Assembly: GCA_003427395.1 (NCBI GenBank)
Contig: BFEA01000029.1
Coordinates: 827,831 to 861,482 of the forward strand
Direction: 5' to 3'
Source: Chara braunii
Taxonomy: Eukaryota > Streptophyta > Charophyceae > Charales > Characeae
DNA: 33,652 nucleotides
Part shown: positions 19,868 to 28,250 of the stretch, one piece after another
Position numbering within the stretch: the first letter of the stretch is position 1
Layout: the number at the start of each line of letters is the position of its first letter
Notes under the pieces: generated by a model
Databases searched by the model: none
Seen by the model: only the letters and a program-made list of their open reading frames with translations
Told to the model about the DNA's origin: nothing
Position numbers and translations under genes: made by a program

Positions 19868-21363
19868 GGCGATGGCGACGGGGACGCGGTAACAGATGGA
19901 GAACAAGAAGGAGACAGAGAGACAGGCGATGGGCAGTCATCGTCCTCTTCCGCAGTGGAGGAGGAATTAGATGAAGGCAAAGATGGGGAAGAAGGAAGGG
20001 GACGAAGGTAGGACACGTGGCGGATGATCGGACGAGCTAATCGGCTGCCGGAGACCTCAGGCGCAAGCCGCACGGTGTTCGCACCGTTCGGTCCAAGCTC
20101 AATCACGCGGAATCGCCCGAAGAATTGTGACGCTAGCTTACCCTGGCGAGCACATTTCCTCACCTACACGATGTCCCCCAATTTGTACTGGGGCCGTGGA
20201 CCTGCGTTCCCGTTCCGGGCCTCGTAGCTTCGGACCTGTCGGCCGTGGGCCAACTTGGTCATTTTCTGGCGTTTTCGGGCTAGCCTGGGAAGGGACCGTT
20301 CCATTAACTCTAAGTGTCGCTTGGCCTTGTCCCGTGCCGTGGCCCTTGTGGGCCGGCGGTTGAACGTTGATTCGTCAGGGAGGCTTGGTATCGAAACGCA
20401 AGCGACGCTATTGGTGCTTAATTGGAAGGGGCTCAGGCCCGTCGATTCGTGGGGCATTCCGCGATGGACCGCTAGGATGTGGTCAACGATATCGAGCTAA
20501 GGCCTCGGATCCCGTGCCGCGATGTTTCGTCGCAGCGCTGTCTTTATCACCCTATTTGCGTTTTCTATTAGCCCATTGGATTGTGAGATATGGGGCACGG
20601 TATTCCGCACAGCGACACCGTGTATGACCAGGTTCCTTAATACTTCCCCTCTGAATTCTGCCCCGTTATCGGTCAAGATTTCTTCCGTATCCTGGTGCAT
20701 CCCGAGAAAACGGTTAACATACCACATGATTTCGGCGGCTTGTCGCGTGCTACATGGGTAGGCCTCGATCCATTTCGAAAAATGGTCGACAAATACCAAT
20801 AGGACTGAATATTCACAACTATTAAGACCAGGGGGTACCACGATATCGGTAGTATCCATACTCACCCTTTGGAACGGCCGCTCAACTATCGTTGGTACTA
20901 TCGATCTTGGCGGCTGGATCGGCGCCTTGTCAGCAGCGCAGACTTGACAGTTTGCGACGATGAATTTCACATCGTCCCGAATATTGGACCAATACCATTC
21001 GTTTTTGTCGATGGCCGACTCCGTAACCCGTACGGCAAAATGGGCAGCCGTTTCTTCGTGTGCTGTCTTCACCCAGTCGTACCTCATGAACGGATGTGGT
21101 ACAACCATCCAAATCCCACTGCCGTCCGTTTTCCATTTTTCTAACCTACCCTCTATCCACCGGTAATCCCCAGCCCTTTCATTAGCCCTCCTCCGATCTT
21201 CCTTGGTGAATTCCTGGAGGGGGTTACCCACTAAGGTGGCAATCAAAGCGATATCGGTCCATACTTCATCCCTTCTGAACTTCCGGGTCTTCTCCAATCC
21301 TTCTGACGTGGCATCAAAAAAGCGAGCCTCGGTCGGGATCTTGTCAACCCGACACAAGGGGCA
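19864..21363 (-). pseudogene. Ty3/gypsy integrase, two in-frame stops
   Basis: Integrase inserts the element DNA into the host chromosome. All pieces lie in one frame. The zinc-binding part is H-x5-H (AHEETAAH, about 21040-21060) followed by C-x2-C (NCQVC, near 20940). The catalytic core has D in VSMDTTD, D in LTDNGAEF and E in SNGLIEN, with 34 residues between the last two, as in the D,D-35-E family. TAG stops at 20497-20499 and 20164-20166 break the frame. After the second comes RQGKLASQFFGRFRV, a GPY/F-like module. The C-terminus is Ser/Pro-rich and ends at TGA (19864-19866) inside ATGA. No chromodomain is visible. Each stop is one G-to-A change from Trp TGG. The catalytic residues themselves are intact. 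Confidence 0.88.
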
Positions 21364-21591
21364 TCACCACGGCTTACTATTATTTCAAGATTGGATGCAC
21401 AAGCCATGGGCTCGTGCAACACACTGTCGACAATCTACCCATTCCACATAGCCTTTCCCGTTAGGACGCATGGAGACTGAATATACGCGGTAAATAGCTT
21501 TGCAAAAATAGCAAAATTTATCAAGCAGGGAGAGAAGAGATGAAGAGGAGATGGGAGAAAGAGGGGTAGTGAGGTTACCTCCGTCACCCAT
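21352..21591 (-). pseudogene. PHD-like zinc finger between RNase H and integrase
   Basis: The integrase frame extends upstream into a Cys-rich domain. In order: C-x2-C (KFCYFCK, 21503-21513), then 23 residues, C-x2-C (VDCRQC), x4, H-x2-C (AHGLC), then 11 positions and C-x2-C (CPLC, 21352-21363) with Trp just before it. That is the Cys4-His-Cys3 order and spacing of a PHD finger. PHD fingers usually read histone H3 tails, so it could steer integration to certain chromatin; this is inference. TGA stops at 21385-21387 and 21364-21366 lie in the last loop. Both are one change from TGG, and Trp at the second fits the PHD pattern. An ATG at 21589-21591 in a good context (gccATGG) could start a separate PHD-integrase ORF. 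One usual aromatic position before the His is not conserved. Confidence 0.6.
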
Positions 21592-21670
21592 GGCCACCGG
21601 TCTGCTTCTTGCCACGTGGGAGAACTGCCACTTGTCCGTACTTAGGCCCGTTTGCCGGTTCTGACTCCTT

Positions 21671-23226
21671 TCACGGAGTGATTTCCTCACCCTTAGGTAC
21701 TTTAGCGAGCCGATGCAGACGTGTCAGTCCGTTCGCGTTGCCGTGTCTTTCTGTCTTCCGGTGCATGATGTCGAAGTCATACTCCTGTAGACGTACCGCC
21801 CAATGCCCAATCATGCATGTGTAATTAGTGAGTTTTTTCAAGGCCAGCAGAGGCCCATGGTCCGTCACGAGGCGGAATTTCTGCCCGTCGAGATACGGAT
21901 GGAAGTGCTGGATCCCCTAGACTACTGCATAGCATTCGCCTTGGGGTGCTGAGTCATTCCTCCGTTCGTCTGGCACCGTTCGCGACGCGTACTCAATGAC
22001 GTGTTCGCGACCATCATTCCCCTTCTGCGCTAAAATAGCAGAAATAGCTTCCGGTTGCCAGTCCGTGATAAGAATGAACTGTTTCGAGGGGTCCGGTCGG
22101 ATCAAAATAGGTGCCGTCGTCGGAGCGTCTTTAAGGGTCGTGAAGGCCTGCTCACACTTCGCATCCCAACTGAGAGGCAGATCCTTTCGTAACAGGTTCG
22201 TTAGTGGCCGTGCAATCGCGGCGAAGCCTTTGATGGAACGACGATAGTACGATGCCAACCCCAAGAAGACTCGAACCTGCGTCAGCGACGTGGGAACTGG
22301 GGCTTCTCTCACCGCCGCGACCTTTCTCGAGTCAGGCCGCAATCCTCCACGTGTCACGACGTAACCCAGGAATGAAATTTCTGAGAGGAAAAATTCGCTC
22401 TTCTCAAGTGCGATCTTGAATCTAGCGTCTCTCAGCGCTCCCAACGTCCACTTAATGTGTTGTGCATGTTCGTGATAGGTCTTCGAGTAGACAAGGATAT
22501 CGTCCATGTATACGATCAGGCAAAAGTTGATCATTCCCTGAGTTAGCCGTGTCTTGTGGACGAAGTTCAGGAACGTCATGTTCATCGCTCGCTGAAATGT
22601 GGCAGACGCGTTGCAAATCCCCATCGGACCCTGAACCCACTGCCACGTGTCCTCAAACAACACGAATGTCGTCTTTGACCGATCTTCCTCCTTAACCAGA
22701 ATGCGATGAAACCCATGCCGAAATAATTAGCACATCCAATCGCATCCAGCAAATCATCAATCCGGGGGAGGGGATACACATCTTTAATCGTGATTTCATT
22801 TAATTTGCGATAATCGATGCATATGCGGATTGATCCGTTTTTCTTCGTCACTAATACTACTGGAAACGACCATGGTCCAGTGGCGGGTTCGATCCACCCG
22901 CTTACTTCGAATTCCCGAATTCGTTCGAAAGTCTTTTTCCGTTCTATCAGGGAGTACCGGTAGGGATTGCAGTGGATGGGGGAATGATTTCCGGTCTGAA
23001 TTTCGTGTTGAATGACCAACAACAAGCCGATGTCAGTGTCCGTTACGCTAATCGCTCCCTGATACTCTGTCAGAATGTCCGCAATCAAATGATGAATCTC
23101 ATCAGGTACGTAGAGATAAAAGAATGGTCCGATTGCCAGGAGAACACCGTGGCCATCGTCTGGGTGTCTTCCTCCCAGTTGGCCACGTGTCCTTTCGGGG
23201 TGATCCCATCGCAGATATCTTGCCAT
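21671..23226 (-). pseudogene. Ty3/gypsy reverse transcriptase and RNase H, broken
   Basis: This copies element RNA into DNA and degrades the RNA. The N-terminal half (22582-23226) shows GWIEPATGPWSFPVVLVTKK, then SIRICIDYRKLN and the DVYPLPRIDDLLD block. Just after ANYF the usual block with the first catalytic Asp is missing and the frame changes near 22720. The next frame (21917-22663) has GICNASATFQRAMN and then the YMDD box (22499-22510), followed by FLGYVVTRGG. RNase H follows: D in LITDWQ, E in GECYAVV, a TAG at 21917-21919, D in VTDHGPL, and NANGLTR where the family normally has NADxLSR. So one catalytic Asp is lost from each enzyme by deletion or Asp-to-Asn change. The frame ends with TGA at 21671. 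Confidence 0.88.
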
Positions 23227-23386
23227 GGTACGGTTTTAGTTGCGATCTTTACCTTGAGCTCATCTGATTCAGCCTCGAGATGCCCAGGGGGTTCCAAAGA
23301 ACTGGCCTCAGTCGTACTTCCTTTGCGGGTGTCAACAGGGACTTCGATAGATCTGTGATATCGCAGTAGTGCTTCTTGTCGTTGTA

Positions 23387-24590
23387 TCAGGCGAGGAGAG
23401 GGGAGATTCCTTCGTACAGGGTTTGAGGGGGTTCCAAAGAATCGACCATCCTCGAAATCTGTACGAGGGGTTCATCCAAAATCATCACCTTAGTCCTTTG
23501 GATATTCCGACTGGTCAGATGCATCGTTCTTGCAATCGTTCTGGGCGGCGGGTAATAAATACGCTGTCGTGCTAGTTTCAGAATTTCCAGATCATTTTCG
23601 TCACTGCTATCTGCATCCCTCGATGATGGCTCATCGTCTGCGGAGTTTTCCCAGGCGATCATGCGGAGAGTTTCTGCTATCATCGGAGAGACTCGCGGGA
23701 CCTCGTTGATGGTAGTGCAAAGGGTCAGTCTCATAGGTACAGCATAGGGTTTTCCTCCCGTATTTCGGAGGATGATTGACCGTCGCTCGAAATCCAAGTT
23801 TGCTCGCAGAGCCACAAGAGCGGGAAGGCCGAAAAGAACATCGTAGGTGTTTACATTTAATACCACGACATCTCCCACTGCATGCACCTTTCCCAATCGG
23901 AAAGCAACGTTGGTCATCCGTCCCACTGTCTTAATCTTTTCTCCGTCTGCCGAAACGAGCTGGTCCTTCTCTGTAAGCATGATCAGATCATTTTTCCTAC
24001 CTGCCCTCTCAACTACTCGCAGTGAAATAGCTAAAGCAGCAGCTGCCGAATCAATGATTGCATTGTACGGAATTCCCCATATTTCGATGTCACATTCCGC
24101 AGTTTTCCACAGGATGGGTTTAATCCGCATGAAATGATCATCTTTCTGTATTAGTCCTACCCGTATTGGATCCGATGTGCCAGCCGTGTTTTCATCTGGC
24201 GTGGGGCTTTTAGCTTTTACGTTCGTTGTTCGAGCGAGGGCGAATCGTTTTCGATTCGCCTTACAGTGTTGTAACATTCGCACCTTAGCTTGTTCAGAGA
24301 TGGAGAGCAGATGGTCAATCGGAAGTGGAATCCGATGGTCCAAGGCTCGGATGATGTTGAGCACATTGATTTCCCCAGTGACGAAGGTGGGTCCTCCCGA
24401 CTCCATCTCTCCTGGAGAGGGTCGCCATTCCGCCACTTCTTTCTGTTCTGGCGCCGGCCTAATCATTCCAATCATCCCAAGCCCAGGGTAACCCAGCGAT
24501 ACGTACTGATCTAACGGGATGAGCTCAACAACCTCTTCCGTGGTTGCAACGCACTTCCTACCCCTTCCATTTCTTCCGTTATGACTCCTA
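23387..24590 (-). CDS. Ty3/gypsy pol N-terminus with aspartic protease
   Basis: The frame overlaps the end of gag by about 80 bases in the -1 register and stays open to a stop at 23387. The first ATG in it is at 24473-24475. The protease would cut the element's own polyproteins. The active-site block is near 24052: IIDSAAAALAIS, where D-S/T-G is normal, so the conserved Gly is Ala here. Further on, YDVLFGLPALVALRANLDF (near 23830) matches the second conserved part of retroviral-type proteases. Between 23387 and 23226 the pol frame is broken before reverse transcriptase starts in another frame. The Gly-to-Ala change probably weakens or kills the enzyme unless this lineage tolerates it. Confidence 0.75.
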
Positions 24591-25713
24591 CCCGTCGAGG
24601 TCCGTTAGCGATGGGAGCTGCTGCCATCGGTGCGACCCCGACCCGTTGTTGCGGGGGCCGGTGGGGGCAATCACGGGCTAGATGCCCTGGTTGATGGCAC
24701 GCATAACAAACATTCAAATTATTCACGGCTCCTCCGAGAGCAGGCGCCAGGGCCAACCCTTGTTGGATTGGAGGGGCACGCACCGCGATGGGCCGCATGT
24801 TTCTTATCATGGTTTCTAACCGAGCGTTATGCTCTGGCTGTTCCTTTTTGCTTTCCTGGATTAGACTAATTAACGTCTTGGTTAGTTCAAAAATGGCAGA
24901 GGACTCATTTGTCCTTACAGGGTTCTCAATTGGTGGCGGGGGTGCTGTCATTACAGGTGCCGGTGTCACAGGAATAGGGACACTCGTGATTACACTTGGG
25001 GCGGGTCGTTTAGGGGCTATCTGTTCCAGATAGGTGACCTGGCCAGACACAAATCCCATATTCTCGAACTTGTTCCGCAACGCGGCCAACTCAGCTCTTG
25101 CCCTTGGGAGTTCGGACAAATCCCCTTTCTTAGGATAGTCTTCTCCTTCTAGGAAGTTCGCCGCGAACTTTCGTTCCATCTCCTCTGCAGTGGCCATAAT
25201 CTGTTGCAGCGTGTGATTGATGGGGGAAAACTGCTTTCGCAGCTTTGCGCTTATCGTTCGATTGCGAAGCCCATCAATTAACAAATCTCTCCTGACTTGC
25301 TCACCTCGCTCAGTTTTCACAACCATTCGGTAGAACCGGTTTCGATACTCTGCGATAGACTCGAGAGTTTTTTGCACCCGGTCCTTGATCATGGACAGTG
25401 CCTGCTCTGGATGGATATAATCAAATCGATTTAGAAAATCCCGTTCGAAGGTCGGAAGATCAACCCATACATAGGTACTAAACCAATGACGAGCGTCTCT
25501 CCCTAATTGAGCGGGAATGTTTACCTGAGCTTCGTTATCGTCATACTGCTGTGCTCGGAGCGTGGCCAACCAAGCTCCTGCGAGATGATGTGCAAGGTCT
25601 AACAGATAAAGATCAGGTGGCGTCATGGGAGCACGTGCTCGTGGGGCGGGTTGATTAGGATTTGGTTGATTAACATTCTGCTGCGGATTCGGATTCTGTG
25701 CATTAACGTTCAT
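24511..25713 (-). CDS. Ty3/gypsy gag with zinc knuckle
   Basis: Gag forms the particle that packages element RNA. The first ATG in the open frame is at 25711-25713, giving about 400 residues; the frame is open a little further upstream to a TAA but without an ATG. The N-terminus is rich in Asn, Pro and Gln. The middle resembles the retrotransposon gag domain: WFSTYVWVDLPTFERDFLNRF, then SIAEYRNRFYRMV and LLIDGLRNRTI. A CCHC zinc knuckle, CYACHQPGHLARDC, lies at about residues 336-349 and would bind nucleic acid. The end is basic. The frame has no internal stop, unlike pol. It ends at TAG 24511-24513, beyond which pol continues in the -1 frame. Confidence 0.85.
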   Translation of the reverse strand: MNVNAQNPNPQQNVNQPNPNQPAPRARAPMTPPDLYLLDLAHHLAGAWLATLRAQQYDDNEAQVNIPAQLGRDARHWFSTYVWVDLPTFERDFLNRFDYIHPEQALSMIKDRVQKTLESIAEYRNRFYRMVVKTERGEQVRRDLLIDGLRNRTISAKLRKQFSPINHTLQQIMATAEEMERKFAANFLEGEDYPKKGDLSELPRARAELAALRNKFENMGFVSGQVTYLEQIAPKRPAPSVITSVPIPVTPAPVMTAPPPPIENPVRTNESSAIFELTKTLISLIQESKKEQPEHNARLETMIRNMRPIAVRAPPIQQGLALAPALGGAVNNLNVCYACHQPGHLARDCPHRPPQQRVGVAPMAAAPIANGPRRVGVITEEMEGVGSALQPRKRLLSSSR

Positions 25714-25853
25714 GTTGGCTGCCCGTCGATTAGCCGATCTACTTCGGGAGATGACAGGGTCGCGTCTATGCGCGTTTCGCGGTCGAGGTCGCCCTCGGCT
25801 AGCCAGATCGCCCAATTAGCTTGCTATTAATCCTAAAACCCGGCCACGTGCCG

Positions 25854-25866
25854 GGCTCCGATACCA
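25854..25866 (-). promoter_or_regulatory. primer binding site (initiator tRNA-Met type)
   Basis: The element strand reads TGGTATCGGAGCC directly next to the 5' LTR. The usual plant Ty3/gypsy site is TGGTATCAGAGCC, complementary to the 3' end of initiator tRNA-Met, so one base differs. The LTR end normally expected before it (GCGTCACA) is missing. Confidence 0.85.
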
Positions 25867-26776
25867 ACCTCACGCCCAGTGCGATTTCCTGATCGGAGTA
25901 GGATGTGGGCCTGAAAGTGCGAAAAGGGGTGTGCCAATGATTTTTGGGAAAGTGGGGGTGGAGTCCCAGGTCAGAACTGAGATCTCCTGTGGCAAAGGTT
26001 TTCGGGGGCACGAGTGCAATTTGGCGGAGAGGGCGGACCGCCTCTGGTCATAAGGCAGATGGCATGCGCGGGTGACTCAAGGTCGGGCGAGCCATTGGTT
26101 CAGAGGACGACGGTTTGCGGGAAGGTCCCTCCGATGAGTCAGGCCGTCGAAGGTTGCCACGTGGTGCCGGTCGTCGTGCGTTTGGGTTAGGCCTCCAGAA
26201 TTCCGGGGTCCTCTGATCGCCGGGTCGTCGGTAATTTCCGCAGGGTGTACTGTGCCAGTATGGGGCTATGGCCTTCCATGGGACGACGCTGAGTTGGTGA
26301 TACGGAAGAAGAAGACGGAAGGGAGGGAAGCTGGTGGAGATAACGACGAATTCAGGGTGGGTGAAGTAGTGGGTGTGGTCTTGAGTGGGGAAATCAGAGC
26401 ACCGGGGGTCGCTAGTGGTAGCGCAGTGAAACTCCCTAGGACACAGTCGATTCTCGGTTAGGCAAGGATATCTTTGTCGGAGGATTTCATCTATCCAAGG
26501 GGTGAAGTAGTCCGGGTCGTACAACAACGACTCCGAGCTCTATGAGCGTGTCATTATGTCATCGCAGAGCTACGAGACGCCTAAGGGCGGGTCTGTGCTG
26601 ATTGCGATCACCGCGTGCGAGCACGTGCAGGCTGCGCGAATCAAGTCGCGCTTACGCGTGTTCGCACGGGATGACTGCCCTGTCGCAGACCCCGGATGGC
26701 CGTATCCAACCAGACGTTATTTCTACAATCGATAGTCCTTTTTGGATTTGATGAATCGACGCACGGGGGCACGTGT
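25864..26776 (-). repeat. 5' LTR of the Ty3/gypsy element, both ends altered
   Basis: It is the counterpart of 15322-16257. At the left it lacks the terminal GCGTCACA (element sense) and joins the primer site through the shared bases TTGG. At the right the match to the other copy ends at CACGTGT (26770-26776), where unrelated sequence and a CAAT repeat begin. About 17 bases present in the 3' copy are missing near 26128. No promoter box was identified with confidence. Confidence 0.78.
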
Positions 26777-26786
26777 TACCACTGAT

Positions 26787-26887
26787 AATCAATCAATCAA
26801 GGATTTTTATTTTTCGTTTTTTTATTTTATCGTACGATCAATCGAGCAATCAATCAACCAATCAATCAATCATTCAATCAATTAATT

Positions 26888-26924
<37 letters not shown>

Positions 26925-26970
26925 GTCAATCAATCAATCAATGAACCAATTGATTAATCAATCAATCTTT
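26787..26970 (+). repeat. (CAAT)n microsatellite
   Basis: Long runs of CAAT/AATC units with small interruptions and T runs, starting about ten bases after the last LTR match. Confidence 0.95.
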
Positions 26971-27124
26971 TTTTTTTCGTGTTTTTTTTTTTTTTACACC
27001 CTGATTCCCGGACTAAAAAAAAAAAGTAGTGCTTTTTTTTTTTTTTTTTTGAATGGGGGGTACCCACCGACACCCGACCCCCCCCAGCGCATTCACCCCC
27101 TCAACACCCCGGGCCCTCGGAAGG
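26971..27124. repeat. homopolymer-rich low-complexity DNA
   Basis: T runs, an A run (27015-27026), a G run and a C run follow one another with no gene. Confidence 0.7.
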
Positions 27125-27534
27125 TCACATACCGGGGGCCAAAAGTCCGTACGTATGGGCCGTACAGGTGTTGGGGGCCCGTATGTATGGTCGTACGGGA
27201 ATACGTACGGCCCGTATTCGTACGGCCGTATACACTGCGTTTGGGCTTTCAGGATAAACTCTCCCTCGTTTCAGTCGCCTCTGAAACGCTCTAGTACGAG
27301 TCCAGCCGATCTCATAGGCACGAATCAGATCTTCTCGTATCCTCGCTGGTAATGACCTCGCTTCCCCCTGAAAAGTTATTGTGACTGTACGCTCCTTCAT
27401 CCGCCTTGTAGTCAGTTCTCCCACCTGCTTATCCACCACAAAGATTCTGACCCCACTCTCTTGAATGAATTTACCTTTGCACAATCGTTCCAGGAAGATC
27501 TCCTCTTCATTACATTTAGCGATCAGGTTGCGCA
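27125..27534 (-). CDS. small open frame, possible transposon fragment
   Basis: An open frame of about 136 codons lacks an ATG at its upstream end, where it meets a TGA, so it is a fragment or an exon. The readable part is KERTVTITFQGEARSLPARI followed by EDLIRAYEIGW (about 27310-27410), which looks like a real charged, helical protein. The last 40 codons fall in the CGTACG-rich patch and are probably not coding. I do not recognise the family. It could be from a LINE ORF1 or a gag-like gene, but no zinc motif is present. Confidence 0.35.
27147..27236 (+). repeat. CGTACG / GTACGG motif cluster
   Basis: The palindrome CGTACG and near variants, often within CGTACGGCCCGTA or GGCCGTAC, recur several times in 90 bases with both orientations. 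Confidence 0.7.
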
Positions 27535-27536
27535 CT

Positions 27537-28055
27537 CAATCCTCCTCCGAAATCGGGATTTCCCCTTGGGGAGGAGATCTGTCATTCTTATAATTCTGAC
27601 ATGCCTTTCGGCTTGGTCCCGCCCCTGTTATTACATTCGATACAATACTGACACTGGCTACCATACCGGAGTAGCCAGGAGTGACAAAGAAAGAGACTTT
27701 CTTCTAATGCTGTGACGCGGATCCACCGACCATCAAGGCCGGGGCGATCTATGGGACATCCTGCCGCTGAGCCGAGCAGTGATTGTCATTGTTGACCATT
27801 AATGCCAGCCAAAGCTTCTTTTGTACAGCCTCTAATGTCGGACGCATCTACCTATACTTGAGTATTTTTTTTTCATTCCCCCGCGACCCTCAACGTTGCG
27901 GGCCATCAACATGCTCAAGCCGACAAAGCAGTTAAATAAACACCCACACCGACAAGCATGCATATTCACTGAATTAGGGAAAGACGGGCTTAGGCCGCTA
28001 GTTAGGATGGACCAGTACTATATATATAGTAGAGCTGCTCCTTATCTTCTTGATA
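27537..28055. other. non-coding interval, no gene seen
   Basis: No frame with recognisable features in this stretch. It contains a short TATATATATAG near 28020. Confidence 0.4.
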
Positions 28056-28128
28056 AGGGAGCTAGCTCAGTAGGTTAGAAAGGTAAATTGTTAAACGCCA
28101 GATGCGGGGATCAAATCTGCTCGGCCTT
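28056..28128 (+). other. tRNA-like sequence (SINE head or tRNA pseudogene)
   Basis: TAGCTCAGTAGG (28063-28074) fits the Pol III A box, and GGGATCAAATCTG (28107-28119) is a degraded B box at the usual distance. The T arm can pair using G-T pairs. The ends AAGGGAG and CTCGGCCTT pair only partly. A T run follows at about 28140 and could end Pol III transcription. No anticodon can be assigned. Confidence 0.5.
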
Positions 28129-28188
28129 GAGTTAGTTCCTTTTTATAAGGAGCTCGACTTTTGTTTTACCCCGTTTTCATTCAATCGA

Positions 28189-28250
28189 GGCTCGAACCCG
28201 TGACCTCAGGGTCAAGGGAAGATGCGGTTAGNCCCCGCCGTGACAGTTGG
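28189..28250 (-). other. partial tRNA-like sequence on the opposite strand
   Basis: On the minus strand, GGGTTCGAGCC (28189-28199) is a perfect B box preceded by CTTGACCCTGAGGTCAC, as in the variable and T arms of a tRNA. The A-box side is not clear, and an unresolved base (N) lies at about 28232. It may be a degraded SINE head facing the tRNA-like sequence at 28056. Confidence 0.4.

Larger units (their letters stand above)
15322..26776 (-). mobile_element. Ty3/gypsy LTR retrotransposon, decayed
   Basis: The element reads leftwards. In its own direction it has a 5' LTR (25864-26776), a primer binding site, gag, protease, reverse transcriptase, RNase H, a PHD-like zinc finger, integrase, two extra ORFs, and a 3' LTR (from 15322). 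RT-RNaseH-integrase order is that of Ty3/gypsy, not copia. It is about 11.5 kb. Pol has stops and frame changes, so the copy cannot act alone, but gag and ORF3b are fully open. No chromodomain is evident after integrase; instead there is a Ser/Pro-rich tail and the extra ORFs. Confidence 0.88.

Noticed and set aside
20869-21166. Plus-strand frames across the integrase region
   Set aside because: They are antisense to integrase, which has full motif support.
26787-26970. Possible CRISPR-like or satellite array
   Set aside because: It is a simple CAAT repeat without spacers.
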